This document shows positions 37,138 to 47,624 of a stretch of 64,000 bases of DNA, in pieces (positions within the stretch are counted from its first letter, which is position 1; each line of letters opens with the position of its first letter). This DNA is from Brettanomyces bruxellensis (taxonomy: Eukaryota > Ascomycota > Pichiomycetes > Pichiales > Pichiaceae). The stretch covers positions 744,001 to 808,000 of the forward strand of contig NC_054685.1 in NCBI RefSeq assembly GCF_011074885.1, given 5' to 3'. The position numbers were made by a program, and so were the translations under genes. The notes beneath the pieces are model-generated. The model was not told the DNA's origin and ran no database searches. It saw nothing but the letters and a program-made list of their open reading frames with translations.

Positions 37138-40100
37138 ATGTCACTTGAAGTAAAATCACATATAAATCAGTTTATGGTCTCATCAGACCCAAAATCCAGT
37201 GAGCCGTTAAAGGCAATCACTGCCATAGTGACGCTTATCGGGCAAGATAAGATGTCATTACTTGATTTGGTTAAGAACTTGGGTGATTTTTTAACTGATG
37301 AAGAGGAATCAATCAGAAGAAGGTCATTGCTATTACTATCAAGCACTTTGGGTGAACTGAATTCCAAAAAACTGGGTCCCCAGGATATCAAAGTTCTGCT
37401 AGCATTTTACAGCAGCAAGTTAGATGATATTGTTTGCACAAGAGATGCTCTTTTAGGTATCATATCATTGCTAAAGATGGACAGACTTGATAAGAATGAC
37501 ATAACCATATATTTGAATCAGATAAATGAAAAGTATGATCCTTCTGAACAGTTGGCTTCAGCTAGGTACCTAGCATTTTCTTCATTGAATTGCATGCTCG
37601 ACAAATATCCAGAATACCTTTCTTCAAATTTGAACGATATTTTTATAGATTCCTTTATCAAGGTCACCACAAATGAAAAGGACCCCAAAAATTTGATGCT
37701 GTCTTTCAAAATTAACAAAAAGATTTCCGAGTCTTTCGATATTTCTGCCAAAGAGTCGGATCTGTTTGATTGCCTCTTTTGCTACTTTCCTATTTCATTC
37801 AGGGCTCCAGAGAACAATCCATACGATGTTACCGGTGATCAGCTTAGGCAAGCTCTTCGTGATTGTATCTCATGTAATTCGTTGTATGCGAAGGATGCCT
37901 TTCCAACTCTTTTGGAAAAACTAACATCTACAACACCATCAGTTCGAATGGATGTACTTCAAACCATAAAACAGTGCATTGAAAAGTATGATGTTTCCAC
38001 CATTGAAGAATATTGGATGACGTTGTGGAATTCGTTGAAATACGAAATTTTACACAAGGAGTTGGCCAGTGCAGAGACTGTCGGTGAGATGCTCAAATAC
38101 TACGGAAATGCTGAAAGTATAGATGAGAGGCCAGTTGCCACTACCTTAAAAATATTTGAATCTATGTCCAAGCGGTTCCAGGACCCTACTCGTGGTAGCT
38201 ACAGAGACTATCTGATTTTGGTCTACGATTCGTTGAAACCGTTTTTAGAGGACCCAAAGAGCACCAAAGTGAAGCAATCAACCATTATTATGTCTATTAT
38301 GTGTGGTGCAAATGAAAACACATTTAATCTTCTTATCGACAGGGTGATGTCGTCGCTCTTTAAGCGGGCAAAGAGTGCCACCGGATCAGAAAATATGAAT
38401 ATCAACGATGAGAGGATGCTTCTGTCAAACGTTTCCTTTATGCTAGATGCATATTACAGGCTCTATGATGATTCGAAGGCAGTGGTGGACTCCAATAACA
38501 AATTCTTCAAGTTCAAGGATGACATCATGATGATCATCAACCGCTCGTTGCTTTCTACGTCGAATGTGGAAGTGAAATTAAGGTGTCTTGCCGTTAGGTT
38601 AGCGGTGAAACTTTTCAAGTTGAATCAATTTTTACAGGAGGAAGAGCGTCAACTTATGGTTCAAACATTAGGAGATGTTTTACTCGATGATACAAACAAA
38701 AATACATTTGCACAGATTTTGGCAGCACTATCCACCATTTCCAAAATATATCCTATGCTAATCTTGGAGTACGTTGTTCCAAAATTGATGGTTTTACTAC
38801 CGGATGGCACTAAACGAGATGAATATACTCCGACGGTTACCACTGAGTCCAAATTGACTAAAGAAGAAGTTCTTGACACATTGTTAAAGCTATCTGACAA
38901 CAAGCTCGTGGCAAATTCTGTGATAATTCGACTTTTGAATATGTTGGAGTTGATTTTGAAAATCAAGGAGGGGGCCAGCGCAAAGGAAAATTCACGTTAC
39001 TGCAAATTGTTGCTTTTCACAATATCAAAGGCCTTGAGTGGACTCTCGTACAAGGATTCCACGGAAGACTACTTGACCAAATTCTTGCCATCGTTCTTAC
39101 CACTAGTATTCAACAACATTTGCTTTGATAAGCAATCATGCATTTATAGAAGTGCTGTTTCTGTTGAATATGTGAGCCGTTCTGTGAAGGAAATAGTGGG
39201 TAAGTGCTCTCTTTCTACACATCAACAAATCATTAATGATGCATTTTCATTACTTGCAAATAAAGGTTCAGATAATCACAAGAACCACCTTGTTTCAGGA
39301 GAATTTGACAGAGTGATTGATGTTCGTGAAGGTAATGGCACAATTCTTATGCCAGTATTGTTGGCATTTTGCTCTGCTTGTAGCTACGAAAATGTGAAAT
39401 TACCTGTTGACAAGATTAAATTTGTTGATTCATTAGTTGCGGCACTCGATGACAAACATCTAAAACTTGCTGAAAGACAGGCATGCTTGCAGTTGATATC
39501 GGTTACTGTAAATAAGTGGTTTACAGGGGAGCAAGATACTTATCTGAGATCTAAATTTGAGGAAATTGGTAATGGCCTTACCGAGAATAGTGATTTGGCA
39601 GCCGTTATAAATATTTTAGAGGTTCATATCTGGGTTACAAAGGGATTGATGTTGAGAGATGATTCCCTTACCAAGACATATGTGGACTGGATGGTTGATG
39701 CCTTGGACAAAAATCAAAATGGTCAGAGTAATAGCTACAAGAAGTTCAGAAATTTTATTCCTAGATGCTTTGACATCTTACTAGAAGATAAAGACGATTA
39801 TGCCAACTGCTTCAAATGCTATACTAGGCCAATTGGGGCATTTGGAAAATCGGTTGCCGTTAATGCTAACATTAGAAAGTTGTACAAGCAGAAGTTTACG
39901 GACCATGTTCTTCCTCTTCTTATCAAAAGATTTCAAGAGACAAGTAACGGTGAGGATAAGGCTGATTTGATGGCCATATCCGCCATTGTCAAGCACTTGA
40001 ATAGACAGCTTATCAATCCTCACTTGAAGCAATTTACGCCAGTGCTTATGTCGGCATTGAAGCATGATGAGATGATCATATTGGATGCTGCTCTAGAAAT

Positions 40101-40395
40101 ATTGCGTACGAGTATTGAGGAGCTTCCGGAGGAAGTGGAAGCACAAATTTATACTGTCATCCCAAGATTGTTGGAGATTTTGAACGATACCAATATTTCA
40201 AAGACAGAGGAGTCGAGGGAGAAGGTGCTGAGATGCTTGATTGGAATTTCTAAGTTTACCCTTCATAAGATTATGCCATTTAGAGATGACATAATTCTGG
40301 GATGTGAAAGTGCATTGGATGATGATAAGCGTGCTATTAGAAAGTTGGATTGTGATTGCCGGCAGATATATTATGAGCTTGGCCATTCGACATGA
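37138..40395 (+). CDS. MET18: Cytosolic Fe-S targeting factor Met18/Mms19
   Basis: The 1085-residue product is an all-helical HEAT-repeat protein (yeast Met18 has 1032). The N-terminal Mms19 domain is recognised by LTDEEESIRRRSLLLLSSTLGEL and FYSSKLDDIVCTRDALLGI. The C-terminal domain includes FTPVLMSALKHDEMIILDAALEILRTSIEELPEEV and ends in helices that bind the rest of the CIA targeting complex. Met18 hands 4Fe-4S clusters to nuclear DNA-repair and replication enzymes (Rad3, polymerases, Dna2) together with Cia1 and Cia2. The ATG context is CACC, close to optimal. Confidence 0.94.
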   Translation: MSLEVKSHINQFMVSSDPKSSEPLKAITAIVTLIGQDKMSLLDLVKNLGDFLTDEEESIRRRSLLLLSSTLGELNSKKLGPQDIKVLLAFYSSKLDDIVCTRDALLGIISLLKMDRLDKNDITIYLNQINEKYDPSEQLASARYLAFSSLNCMLDKYPEYLSSNLNDIFIDSFIKVTTNEKDPKNLMLSFKINKKISESFDISAKESDLFDCLFCYFPISFRAPENNPYDVTGDQLRQALRDCISCNSLYAKDAFPTLLEKLTSTTPSVRMDVLQTIKQCIEKYDVSTIEEYWMTLWNSLKYEILHKELASAETVGEMLKYYGNAESIDERPVATTLKIFESMSKRFQDPTRGSYRDYLILVYDSLKPFLEDPKSTKVKQSTIIMSIMCGANENTFNLLIDRVMSSLFKRAKSATGSENMNINDERMLLSNVSFMLDAYYRLYDDSKAVVDSNNKFFKFKDDIMMIINRSLLSTSNVEVKLRCLAVRLAVKLFKLNQFLQEEERQLMVQTLGDVLLDDTNKNTFAQILAALSTISKIYPMLILEYVVPKLMVLLPDGTKRDEYTPTVTTESKLTKEEVLDTLLKLSDNKLVANSVIIRLLNMLELILKIKEGASAKENSRYCKLLLFTISKALSGLSYKDSTEDYLTKFLPSFLPLVFNNICFDKQSCIYRSAVSVEYVSRSVKEIVGKCSLSTHQQIINDAFSLLANKGSDNHKNHLVSGEFDRVIDVREGNGTILMPVLLAFCSACSYENVKLPVDKIKFVDSLVAALDDKHLKLAERQACLQLISVTVNKWFTGEQDTYLRSKFEEIGNGLTENSDLAAVINILEVHIWVTKGLMLRDDSLTKTYVDWMVDALDKNQNGQSNSYKKFRNFIPRCFDILLEDKDDYANCFKCYTRPIGAFGKSVAVNANIRKLYKQKFTDHVLPLLIKRFQETSNGEDKADLMAISAIVKHLNRQLINPHLKQFTPVLMSALKHDEMIILDAALEILRTSIEELPEEVEAQIYTVIPRLLEILNDTNISKTEESREKVLRCLIGISKFTLHKIMPFRDDIILGCESALDDDKRAIRKLDCDCRQIYYELGHST

Positions 40396-40796
40396 TATAT
40401 TGAGATATGGGTATGATAACTGACTATAATACGCAAACATGAAAGACATTAGAATATATTTGAATGAATAATTAAATGGATGTAGTAAATGAATGTAGTG
40501 AATGGATGAAATAGGTAGTAAAGAGTATGATGTACTTAAAAGCAAGAAGAGTAAAACCTTACAGAGCCGATTGACGCGACGGCAACAATTCTATTTAATT
40601 ATTTTGCTATTGGAGAAACAGCGAACAGGCGGCCGAAAAAAAAGGTTGGATTAAACGGACAGGGGAAAAATAATGAGGATGTAAAATGTCAGTCGAGTCT
40701 CGTACAGTTGGAATAATCATAAACACAAACAACATTTGATTGGTGGGTGCTAAACTAATCAAAAGCTGCACAATTAGCATATATAGGATAGCAGAA
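40396..40796. other. Intergenic region MET18-NDUFS3
   Basis: AT-rich, containing TGATTGGT at 40737-40744 just before the complex I gene. No gene was seen. Confidence 0.55.
40737..40744. promoter_or_regulatory. HAP2/3/4/5 (CCAAT) type site
   Basis: TGATTGGT, the same octamer as in the MRP2/COR1 promoter, lies 53 bp before the start codon of the complex I subunit gene. That is closer than usual for an activator site. Binding is inferred. Confidence 0.35.
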
Positions 40797-41705
40797 ATGT
40801 TATCGTATTATAGGAGATTGGGGACCCAAGCTTTTAGGGGGGCCTCAAATAAAAGTTTTGCTAGAGCATTTTGCAATAGTAGCATCAGATTGAACAAGGC
40901 AGTGGAGATTAAGCATGAGACAAAACCAGTGGAGTCGATAAAACAACATCCAACGTATGAGGATCTTCCGAACCCACGTGAGTTTCCCCGAGCAGAAATA
41001 CACGAAGTGAACCAACCAATTGTGGATCCAAAGGACAGATACAAAGAGCAGACAGCAGAACTTCATAAATTCGGCAGATATATCATGGGTTGCATGCCCA
41101 AATTCATCCAGCAGTTCTCGGTCTGGAAGGACGAATTGACCCTATATGTGGCACCATCTGCGTTGAAACAAGTGGCAACATTTTTACGGGATCACACCTC
41201 ATCGCAATTTAAAGCATGTATGGACGTGACCGCTGCAGATTACCCTACCAGACATAACAGATTTGACGTGATGTACGATCTTCTATCTGTGCGGTTCAAC
41301 TCGCGTATCCGTATTAAGACATACGCGTCAGAGGTGAGCCCAGTTCCAAGTCTTGTCCCTGTGTGGCCAGGATGCAACTGGTTTGAGAGAGAGACGTATG
41401 ACATGTATGGAATTTTCTTTGAAGGCCATCCGGATCTCCGTAGAATCATGACTGACTATGGCTTTGAGGGCCACCCATTGAGGAAGGACTTCCCTACCAC
41501 AGGATACACCGAGGTCCGCTATGATGCCGAGAAGAAACGTCTGGTTTACGAGCCTTTAGAAATGACGCAGGCTTGGAGAAACTTCAAGGTTGGATCCTCC
41601 GTGTGGGATCAAGTTGGTGATGGCATTGATACCACCCCAGCAGACTTCAAGCTTCCAAAGCCAGAGATTGATGAGGAGAAGAAAGACGACAAAGGTAAGA
41701 AATGA
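40797..41705 (+). CDS. NADH:ubiquinone oxidoreductase 30-kDa subunit (NDUFS3/NUGM), complex I
   Basis: The first ATG gives 302 residues. The longer open frame begins at a TTG and is not used. The N-terminus is a mitochondrial presequence ([25 protein letters not shown]). The core matches NuoC/NDUFS3: [37 protein letters not shown], the signature [37 protein letters not shown], and [11 protein letters not shown] near the end. It is a peripheral-arm core subunit of proton-pumping complex I in the inner membrane. Its presence shows that this yeast kept complex I, unlike S. cerevisiae. END3 ends convergently about 250 bp away. Confidence 0.96.
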   Translation: MLSYYRRLGTQAFRGASNKSFARAFCNSSIRLNKAVEIKHETKPVESIKQHPTYEDLPNPREFPRAEIHEVNQPIVDPKDRYKEQTAELHKFGRYIMGCMPKFIQQFSVWKDELTLYVAPSALKQVATFLRDHTSSQFKACMDVTAADYPTRHNRFDVMYDLLSVRFNSRIRIKTYASEVSPVPSLVPVWPGCNWFERETYDMYGIFFEGHPDLRRIMTDYGFEGHPLRKDFPTTGYTEVRYDAEKKRLVYEPLEMTQAWRNFKVGSSVWDQVGDGIDTTPADFKLPKPEIDEEKKDDKGKK

Positions 41706-41843
41706 GCGACGCATATCATGCAACCTCTTGTCTATTTATTTATTTATATTTATCATTCCAAGAATAAGCAAACACCGATTCAACTATTTAAACTGGGCTA
41801 GCTCCCGGCTAAGCGGATAAAAAACGTAGAGCGAACTGAATTA

Positions 41844-41933
41844 CACTAACTAAACTAAACTAACTAAACTAGACCAGCTAAACCAACTAAGCTGGACCAA
41901 CCAGACCGACTAAACCAAACTAATCGGTTGAAA
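41844..41933. repeat. Degenerate ACTAAAC-type short tandem repeat
   Basis: About 90 bp built from imperfect copies of ACTAAAC, ACTAACT and the related ACCAACT/GACCAACC, between the convergent stops of the complex I gene and END3. No coding potential. Confidence 0.75.
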
Positions 41934-41951
41934 CGAGCTAAGAGCACATGT

Positions 41952-43102
41952 TTAACTCTTGGCCGCATTAACCTGCGACTGTAAACTCGATAATTGCTCC
42001 TTTTGACTCTTCAAAAAATCCCTCAACTGGGCCACTTGGGTCTCCACTGATTCTATATTATCCTGAATAGTCTGCATGTCGACGCCACTCTGCGACTGTC
42101 CCGCAGCAAGTATTGACTGCTTGTATTTTAGAAGTTGCTCTAGTTCGTATTTCTGCATGCTTATTTCACTCTTCGACTGCTCTTTTTCCTTGTCAATGTT
42201 ATCCAACCGGCTCGTGAGATTCTTCAATTCTCTCTCTAGCTTCACCTGCTCCCAATTTTCATCGTGTGTCTCATCAAAATCATCTTCCTGCGTGTTCACA
42301 CGTCCCTGGGCAGATCCATGCTTTTTTTCCAAGTATCCAGATGCAAATGCATTCGAATTCTGACTCGAGCTTCTCACACCAATGTTCCCTTGGTGAGAAT
42401 CCACGTTGTAGTCAGGGGTTTCTTTTGAAAATGTTGCACGTAAAGAGGCGGGAACAGAACGTGGAACACGCCGCCCATGCGATCTCTGGTTTAATATATG
42501 TAGGTAAACCATACACTGGTCTTTATCCACAGCTCTAGACTGTTTTGGATTCACCAAATTCCACGCAGACGAAATATCCGTCTGTGGAACATTGTTGAGT
42601 GTCTTGTATAGATCCTTTAAGGAATCAAACTTCACCCGGCCGAACTTGTCGCATGCAACATCATAAACAGACTCGTACGTTTTCTTATCCGTTGGTGAGA
42701 TGTACCAATCAAAATCATCGCTCAATTGATAATCTTCATCACTATCATCGCTGTCAGCCACCTGATTTGACGAGCCTGATCCTGAATTGTCTCCTCTTTG
42801 CTTGAGAATCTGAGCCTTGGATCCAGGAATTAACCATGATGGTAGATTTGTTGGTGGGTCTTTATATTGCCATTAACCAGATCAAATATAAGCCTCATGG
42901 CAATACAAAACTCCTCGAAATCCAATTGTGCATCTTCATCGATATCTGCCAACTTCCACACCTCGGCAAGCGTACTGTCATCAAGATGTGAGTTGCGGAA
43001 AACGGTTTCAAGTTTCTGTTTGCTGAGTTTTTTGGAGACTGGCTTGAGGCCACAGAATATCTGCCAGTATTTCTTTATTTCCCACTGTTCTAACTTCGGC
43101 AT
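41952..43102 (-). CDS. END3: Endocytosis EH-domain protein End3, interrupted by a one-base frameshift
   Basis: Two minus-strand pieces together make a complete End3. The first, from the ATG at 43100-43102, encodes the EH1 domain ([47 protein letters not shown]) and stops soon after. The second frame resumes with [14 protein letters not shown], matching the LPDWLIPGSK of yeast End3, then EH2 ([35 protein letters not shown]) and a C-terminal coiled coil. The break is at the GGG at 42856-42858 (CCC on the coding strand). One more C would restore the frame, and there are no intron signals. The second piece starts with no ATG, so it is not a separate gene. End3 works with Pan1 and Sla1 in actin-linked endocytosis. 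Sequencing error or a true lesion are both possible. Confidence 0.9.
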
Positions 43103-43640
43103 TCTTGAATTTACGTTCTTTGGGATTTAACACTTCAAGTGATAATCAAATTTGTTACGGGCCAATATGGGGGAAACTATTGCTCGTTCTAATCGTCTTT
43201 CCATGTTTCATTAGACTGAACTCTTTCCAATTGGCCTCATATCCGCACCAAACGAGAAGGAGAAAGAGGAAGCAGAAGAAAAAAAAAGGTTGGTGCGGAA
43301 AATAGGGTGACGCGGTTTCACAGTACTGTTTGTGATGTGAGCATCCGTACATTGTAAATATAACGCAAACGTAAACGCAAAGATAAGATACATTAAGTAT
43401 GTAAGAACGATAAAGCAGGAGAAAACGGATGGGTCACTTTGCTGTATTGTGAAATAAAAATCATAAAGTGAACTTGGAGGGGAACACCTTGGTACAAGAC
43501 AGTTAAAAAAGACAAGACGATTAAGAAAGAAGAACTGGAAACGCTATTAAGTGCTGAATGGACATAATCAGTTATCAGAAAAGTTTAATTTATTGCATGA
43601 CCACGACAAAGTGCTTTCCCATTTAGTGAAACCAAGTAGC
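43103..43640. other. Divergent END3/RMI1 region
   Basis: Holds an ACGCG core (43310-43314), resembling a partial MluI cell-cycle box. From 43551 the RMI1 frame is already open (preceded by a stop at 43548) but has no ATG until 43641. A 5' exon or a lost base is therefore conceivable. Confidence 0.45.
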
Positions 43641-44309
43641 ATGATGCCAGATCTGCTCAGCAAAGATTTCAGATTCCAGGATATTTATAAAGATCGTGCG
43701 AGATTAACGTTTACCAAAGGCACAGATCAGAGATACAGAAACTATCTTGTTCCATATGAGCTAGATCCAAACAAAGAGATGCCTACGAGCATGCAGCGGA
43801 TTAATCAAAACATACTTTTCCAGATTGTGGGAATCCGGGATGTCAGTGTTTCCATTATCAACTATATCGACCGGCTGACGGAGTTGACCGACGTAAACTC
43901 ATCATTTGCCGACAGGCAGAGGAAGAACACCGGCGCGTCGAAAGTCGTGCGGGCTGTGGACGTCGGGAGAGAGGACGAGGATGAAGATGCGCTTGAGGAC
44001 GAGTCGCGACTTAAGAAGTTTGACCATCGTCTGTTTAAGTTGACGCTTCAGGATGCATTTGGTAATTTGTGTTTCGGCATGGAGACCGAGCCGTTGCAAT
44101 TTCTCCGCCGGAGCGGGCAACTCTACCCGGTACCATTGGGATCAAAGCTTCTGGTAAAAGGCGGGTTGACGTCTTCGCTGTTTGGATGTATACAGCTGTC
44201 GGCACGAAATACAAAATACTTAGGGGGAGAACTCGATTACATGAACTACGAGTTATTTGAGCGAGAGCTTGTACGGCTCAAGAAGGAGATACATTACGGG
44301 GAGAAGTGA
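43641..44309 (+). CDS. RMI1: RecQ-mediated genome instability protein 1 (Rmi1)
   Basis: From the first in-frame ATG the protein has 222 residues; yeast Rmi1 has 241. The OB-fold core is recognisable: NYLVPYELDP, then ILFQIVGIRDVSVSIINYIDRL, an acidic insertion (GREDEDEDALEDES), FKLTLQDAFGNLCFGMETEPL, and PLGSKLLVKGGLTSSLFGCIQLSARNTKYLGGELDYM. Rmi1 binds Top3 and Sgs1 to dissolve double Holliday junctions. The N-terminal three-helix region seems short from this start. The 30 upstream codons (43551-43640) look coding (FNLLHDHDKVLSHLVKPSS) but begin without ATG, so the true 5' end may lie upstream through an intron or a frameshift. Confidence 0.82.
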   Translation: MMPDLLSKDFRFQDIYKDRARLTFTKGTDQRYRNYLVPYELDPNKEMPTSMQRINQNILFQIVGIRDVSVSIINYIDRLTELTDVNSSFADRQRKNTGASKVVRAVDVGREDEDEDALEDESRLKKFDHRLFKLTLQDAFGNLCFGMETEPLQFLRRSGQLYPVPLGSKLLVKGGLTSSLFGCIQLSARNTKYLGGELDYMNYELFERELVRLKKEIHYGEK

Positions 44310-44763
44310 ATGGGGATGTTTGTCGAATTATATACGGGATACATACACAAATAGACCTGCATTGCACGCTTTGCGGCCTAATAGACACATAATAAGGAAG
44401 GAGTATAGTTATATATATATGTATATAGATCTAGATATATGTATATAGATCTAGATATCTGTACATATCATGAATTAGCTGGCCCCTGACCACAAGCAGA
44501 GCACTGAGTAAAAGTAGCAAGTTTCAGGCAGTAGGATGCAACAGGATATCCAAAAATCATGTTCACGTTCACTGTATGCTATTTACCCGTGCTGGAGATA
44601 TAATAGGTGACCAAGCAGCAATTTATCGGCACCTGGTGCAGAAAACAGTCCATTTGAAAAGCAGTAAAAGCAAAATACGCCTGTGCCCGGGGTCGAACTC
44701 GCGACACATCTGGCGTGGAGTCGGCAGACACTCGAAAAGAAAGCAAGTGCAAAGAAATACCGC
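44310..44763. other. Convergent 3' region RMI1/MET12
   Basis: Contains a 20-bp direct repeat in tandem (44421-44460). It also contains a bulged hairpin (about 44676-44720) whose minus-strand product is followed by T-runs. A pol III B-box-like GTTCGACCC is in the hairpin loop, but no tRNA fold forms. Confidence 0.5.
44421..44460. repeat. 20-bp tandem duplication, two copies
   Basis: Two adjacent 20-bp copies of gtatatagatctagatatat, the second differing only in its last bases. They lie just 3' of RMI1. Confidence 0.85.
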
Positions 44764-46725
44764 TTACTCGGTGTCGCCGACCAAGAGGTCCCATAGGGCA
44801 TCCTCATCAGGATAATCATGGTGGACTATGGCGGTCAAATAGTAGCCATCTAGCACCTCCTTGAGAACGTTGGCGGAGGGCGAGTTGCCAGGATAGAGCA
44901 TCATCCACTCACGCCAGATCTGGAAGCCCTCATCTTTCCATGCCTTGAAGGAATCCTCGTTAACGACAGTCGTCTGGACGATCTGCCTATCCGGGAACAC
45001 ACCCCAGGTCACACAGTTTGTGTCCTTGGCCTTGAGACTCGAGTCGAAGTAGCTCTTGCTGTCTCCCACGTAGTACGAGACGTCAGGGTTGCCCTTCAAC
45101 TTCGGAAGAATGTTCTTCTTCCAGTCTTCTTTGCTCACAAACATCTCCACGTAGGCCTTCTGGTACACGTAGCCGTGTGCAGGACCCCATCCGAAAATCT
45201 TGTCCGCGGACTGTGCACAATTACATGCGGGCTGAGAGGACATGGTGAAGCGATGGTGCTGGTTTAGGATAATCAAAGGCTCCTGGATGAGTGCAGTTTC
45301 CGGGTTGATGCTCATCTCGTTCCAGGGGATCGCGTCCACCTTCCTACTTAGGTAGTTCACGAACACGCTCGACACATCGTCCATGGTCTCCGGCTGGCCC
45401 CAGAGCTCAAACGCCTTTTCTGGTGTCACGTGCAAGGATGGGCCGTAAGGTCCGTACCCTGACGAACCAAAGGCCGGCGACCTGGTATCTCCGAAACGGC
45501 CGTTCGGATGGTCATCCCAGGTGGCATCCTTGCCCAAGGCACCGTGTCCCGAGGAGATCGACATGATCTTTTGGAATTGTGACGACGATCTCCGCTTGAT
45601 TTGGCGGCTGGCCAACGTTTTGGCCGCAGAATCTTTGTGCTTGCCGTCTTCCACGATGATCTGGTTCGTTGGCTGTTTGAACCGGTTCATATACGCTGCT
45701 CTCTTGGCAGTGGTCACGTTGTCATCAATCTCATCATCCGAAGAGTCGCTCACACACTCTTCCAACTCACGCTCCTTCTTGTCGACCACCTGGCTCAACA
45801 AGCTGGACCGGTTGACGATCTGGGCGATCGACTTCTCCAAGTTGAGCGTGTAGAAGTGGAATCCGCGCGTGTGCACGGATGTCTTCTGGTGAATGTCCTC
45901 GATCATCTCTGTCATAATATCCACACCGATTTCTTTCACGCGGTCATCATCGCACTGAATCTCCTCCGAGAACCGGCCGAGCACCGAATCTGGAATCGTC
46001 GCATGTGCAAGCTTCGTGGCCCTCTTGAACACATCGTAACTGTTAATTGGCATGAGGCCTGGGATCACCGGAATCTCCTTATTCTTGAGATCCGCCTGCG
46101 ACCGAAGAAGAGCATCGAAATTGATGAATGAGCGGTCGTCGAAGAAAAGCTGCGTCAGAACAAAGTCTGCACCAGCGTTGATCTTCTCCACGAGGAATGG
46201 CATGTCCTTGTGTGGGTCCTGTGACTCATCGTAGAACCCATCTGCGTGTCCCTCTGGGTATCCGGCAACTCCAATGCAGAAATAGTCCCCATACTGCTCA
46301 CGGATGTACTTCACAAGGTCCACCGCATACTGGAATGGTGCCTCTTCCTTGCTGAGCTTGTTCACCTCGCTGGTCCTCGACGGATCCCCACGTAAGGCCA
46401 AAATGTTCCGGATTCCGGCTGCCTTGGCAGATGCCAAAGCCTTATCTATGATCTTCTTCGTTGTGTTCGTGCAGGTCAAGTGCAAACATGTCGTCAACCC
46501 AAGCTCTTTCTGACACGTGATTGCCAGGTCCACACTCTTCTCAGCCGTAGTACCACCTGCACCCCATGTCACTGTCACGAAAAGTGGTCCCATCAAAGAC
46601 ATTCTTCCTAGACGTGCGTACAAGTTTCGCATACCATGTTCCGTCTTAGGTGGGAAGAACTCAAACGAGAAGAAGGGCTCATCCTTATCGAGCGCGTTAA
46701 TTTTATCTGTTATCTTCATAGACAT
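44764..46725 (-). CDS. MET12: Methylenetetrahydrofolate reductase, Met12-type
   Basis: The 653-residue product (yeast Met12 has 657) has an N-terminal TIM-barrel MTHFR domain: FFSFEFFPPKTEHGMRNL, VTVTWGAGGTTAEKS, LHLTCTN, ILALRGDPSR, and FVLTQLFFD. A charged linker follows, then the eukaryotic C-terminal regulatory domain with ATWDDHPNGRFGDTRSPAFG, FGWGPAHGYVYQKAYVEMF and NCVTWGVFPDRQIVQTTVV. It reduces 5,10-methylene-THF to 5-methyl-THF for methionine synthesis. The FFPPKTE.G.RNL start and SISSGHGALGKDATWD linker match Met12 rather than Met13. No CACGTG site was seen directly upstream. Confidence 0.94.
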   Translation of the reverse strand: MSMKITDKINALDKDEPFFSFEFFPPKTEHGMRNLYARLGRMSLMGPLFVTVTWGAGGTTAEKSVDLAITCQKELGLTTCLHLTCTNTTKKIIDKALASAKAAGIRNILALRGDPSRTSEVNKLSKEEAPFQYAVDLVKYIREQYGDYFCIGVAGYPEGHADGFYDESQDPHKDMPFLVEKINAGADFVLTQLFFDDRSFINFDALLRSQADLKNKEIPVIPGLMPINSYDVFKRATKLAHATIPDSVLGRFSEEIQCDDDRVKEIGVDIMTEMIEDIHQKTSVHTRGFHFYTLNLEKSIAQIVNRSSLLSQVVDKKERELEECVSDSSDDEIDDNVTTAKRAAYMNRFKQPTNQIIVEDGKHKDSAAKTLASRQIKRRSSSQFQKIMSISSGHGALGKDATWDDHPNGRFGDTRSPAFGSSGYGPYGPSLHVTPEKAFELWGQPETMDDVSSVFVNYLSRKVDAIPWNEMSINPETALIQEPLIILNQHHRFTMSSQPACNCAQSADKIFGWGPAHGYVYQKAYVEMFVSKEDWKKNILPKLKGNPDVSYYVGDSKSYFDSSLKAKDTNCVTWGVFPDRQIVQTTVVNEDSFKAWKDEGFQIWREWMMLYPGNSPSANVLKEVLDGYYLTAIVHHDYPDEDALWDLLVGDTE

Positions 46726-47624
46726 TTTGACACGTTTTCTTTGGTTTTATGTTCGAACCTGTACTTCTTGTAAATGATATAGTTAATCTTCAATATCTAG
46801 AATCTCCGGCTTTTTTCCCCCCTTTATTATCGTAAGGTGAAAAAAAAAAAAATTTATATAGTAAAAGGAAGATCGAGAAATCTATTCCGTTATGATTGAA
46901 ACACAATATGGAGGAAGGTGTGAAAAGTTAAGGGCCGCTGATTTTCACTCGGCCAAGAAAACAAGGCAAAATGGCTTTTACCAGAAAATGAATGTCCCCT
47001 TTTTTATTTATCAATCAGCTTTCAATCACTTTTGTTCAATCATCCATTTCTTGCGATGATGGCCACAAATGTGCTCTCGACTTGACTCCACACTTCAGAG
47101 TTGGATGCCACACTTCTTTTGGCCGGTTTTGGCACTACCAATCCGCTGCCTGAAAATATTTGAATGAAAAATCAGTCAGATTACCGTTTCTCAACTAGCG
47201 CGCATAACGGCAAAAAAAAAAATTAAAAATAAAAATCAGATAAAAGGTTTTAATCAGTCATTTGGACTATTTTATCTACTCCTCGTTTAATTAAGCTGAG
47301 ATGACATGTACGTAGCCTCAAAAAAGATATGCTAAAACCTAACTACAATCATCTTGAAATATACCTAAGCTATCTCTTAACTCTTTCCCTCCGTTAATGC
47401 TTCCACGTATAACGAATAATTAAGCCTAAAGAATTGCACTAAATTGAATTGAATTCTTCAATGCTCGAAATCCTATTGCTAAAAAAGGTGTACAGATGCA
47501 ATATTGTCTCATATTTAAATAACACAGCAACATAAATATTATAATATATGACTATTTCCAACACATCATCCTCGGCAAATTCACCCAACCAATTTCAGTT
47601 AAGGTTTGATGTGATATCTAGGAG
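46726..47624. other. Divergent MET12/RAD1 promoter region
   Basis: AT-rich, with an A-run at about 46840-46851 and A-rich sequence near 47211-47235. No gene or strong motif was recognised. Confidence 0.55.

Noticed and set aside
41952..42761. Second part of END3 as an independent gene
   Set aside because: It has no ATG and begins in mid-domain. The missing link is present in the same frame directly upstream, so it is the frameshifted remainder of END3.
44676..44760. tRNA gene suggested by GTTCGACCC and a following T-run
   Set aside because: The T-arm stem does not pair and no acceptor-stem partner or A box lies at the right distance.
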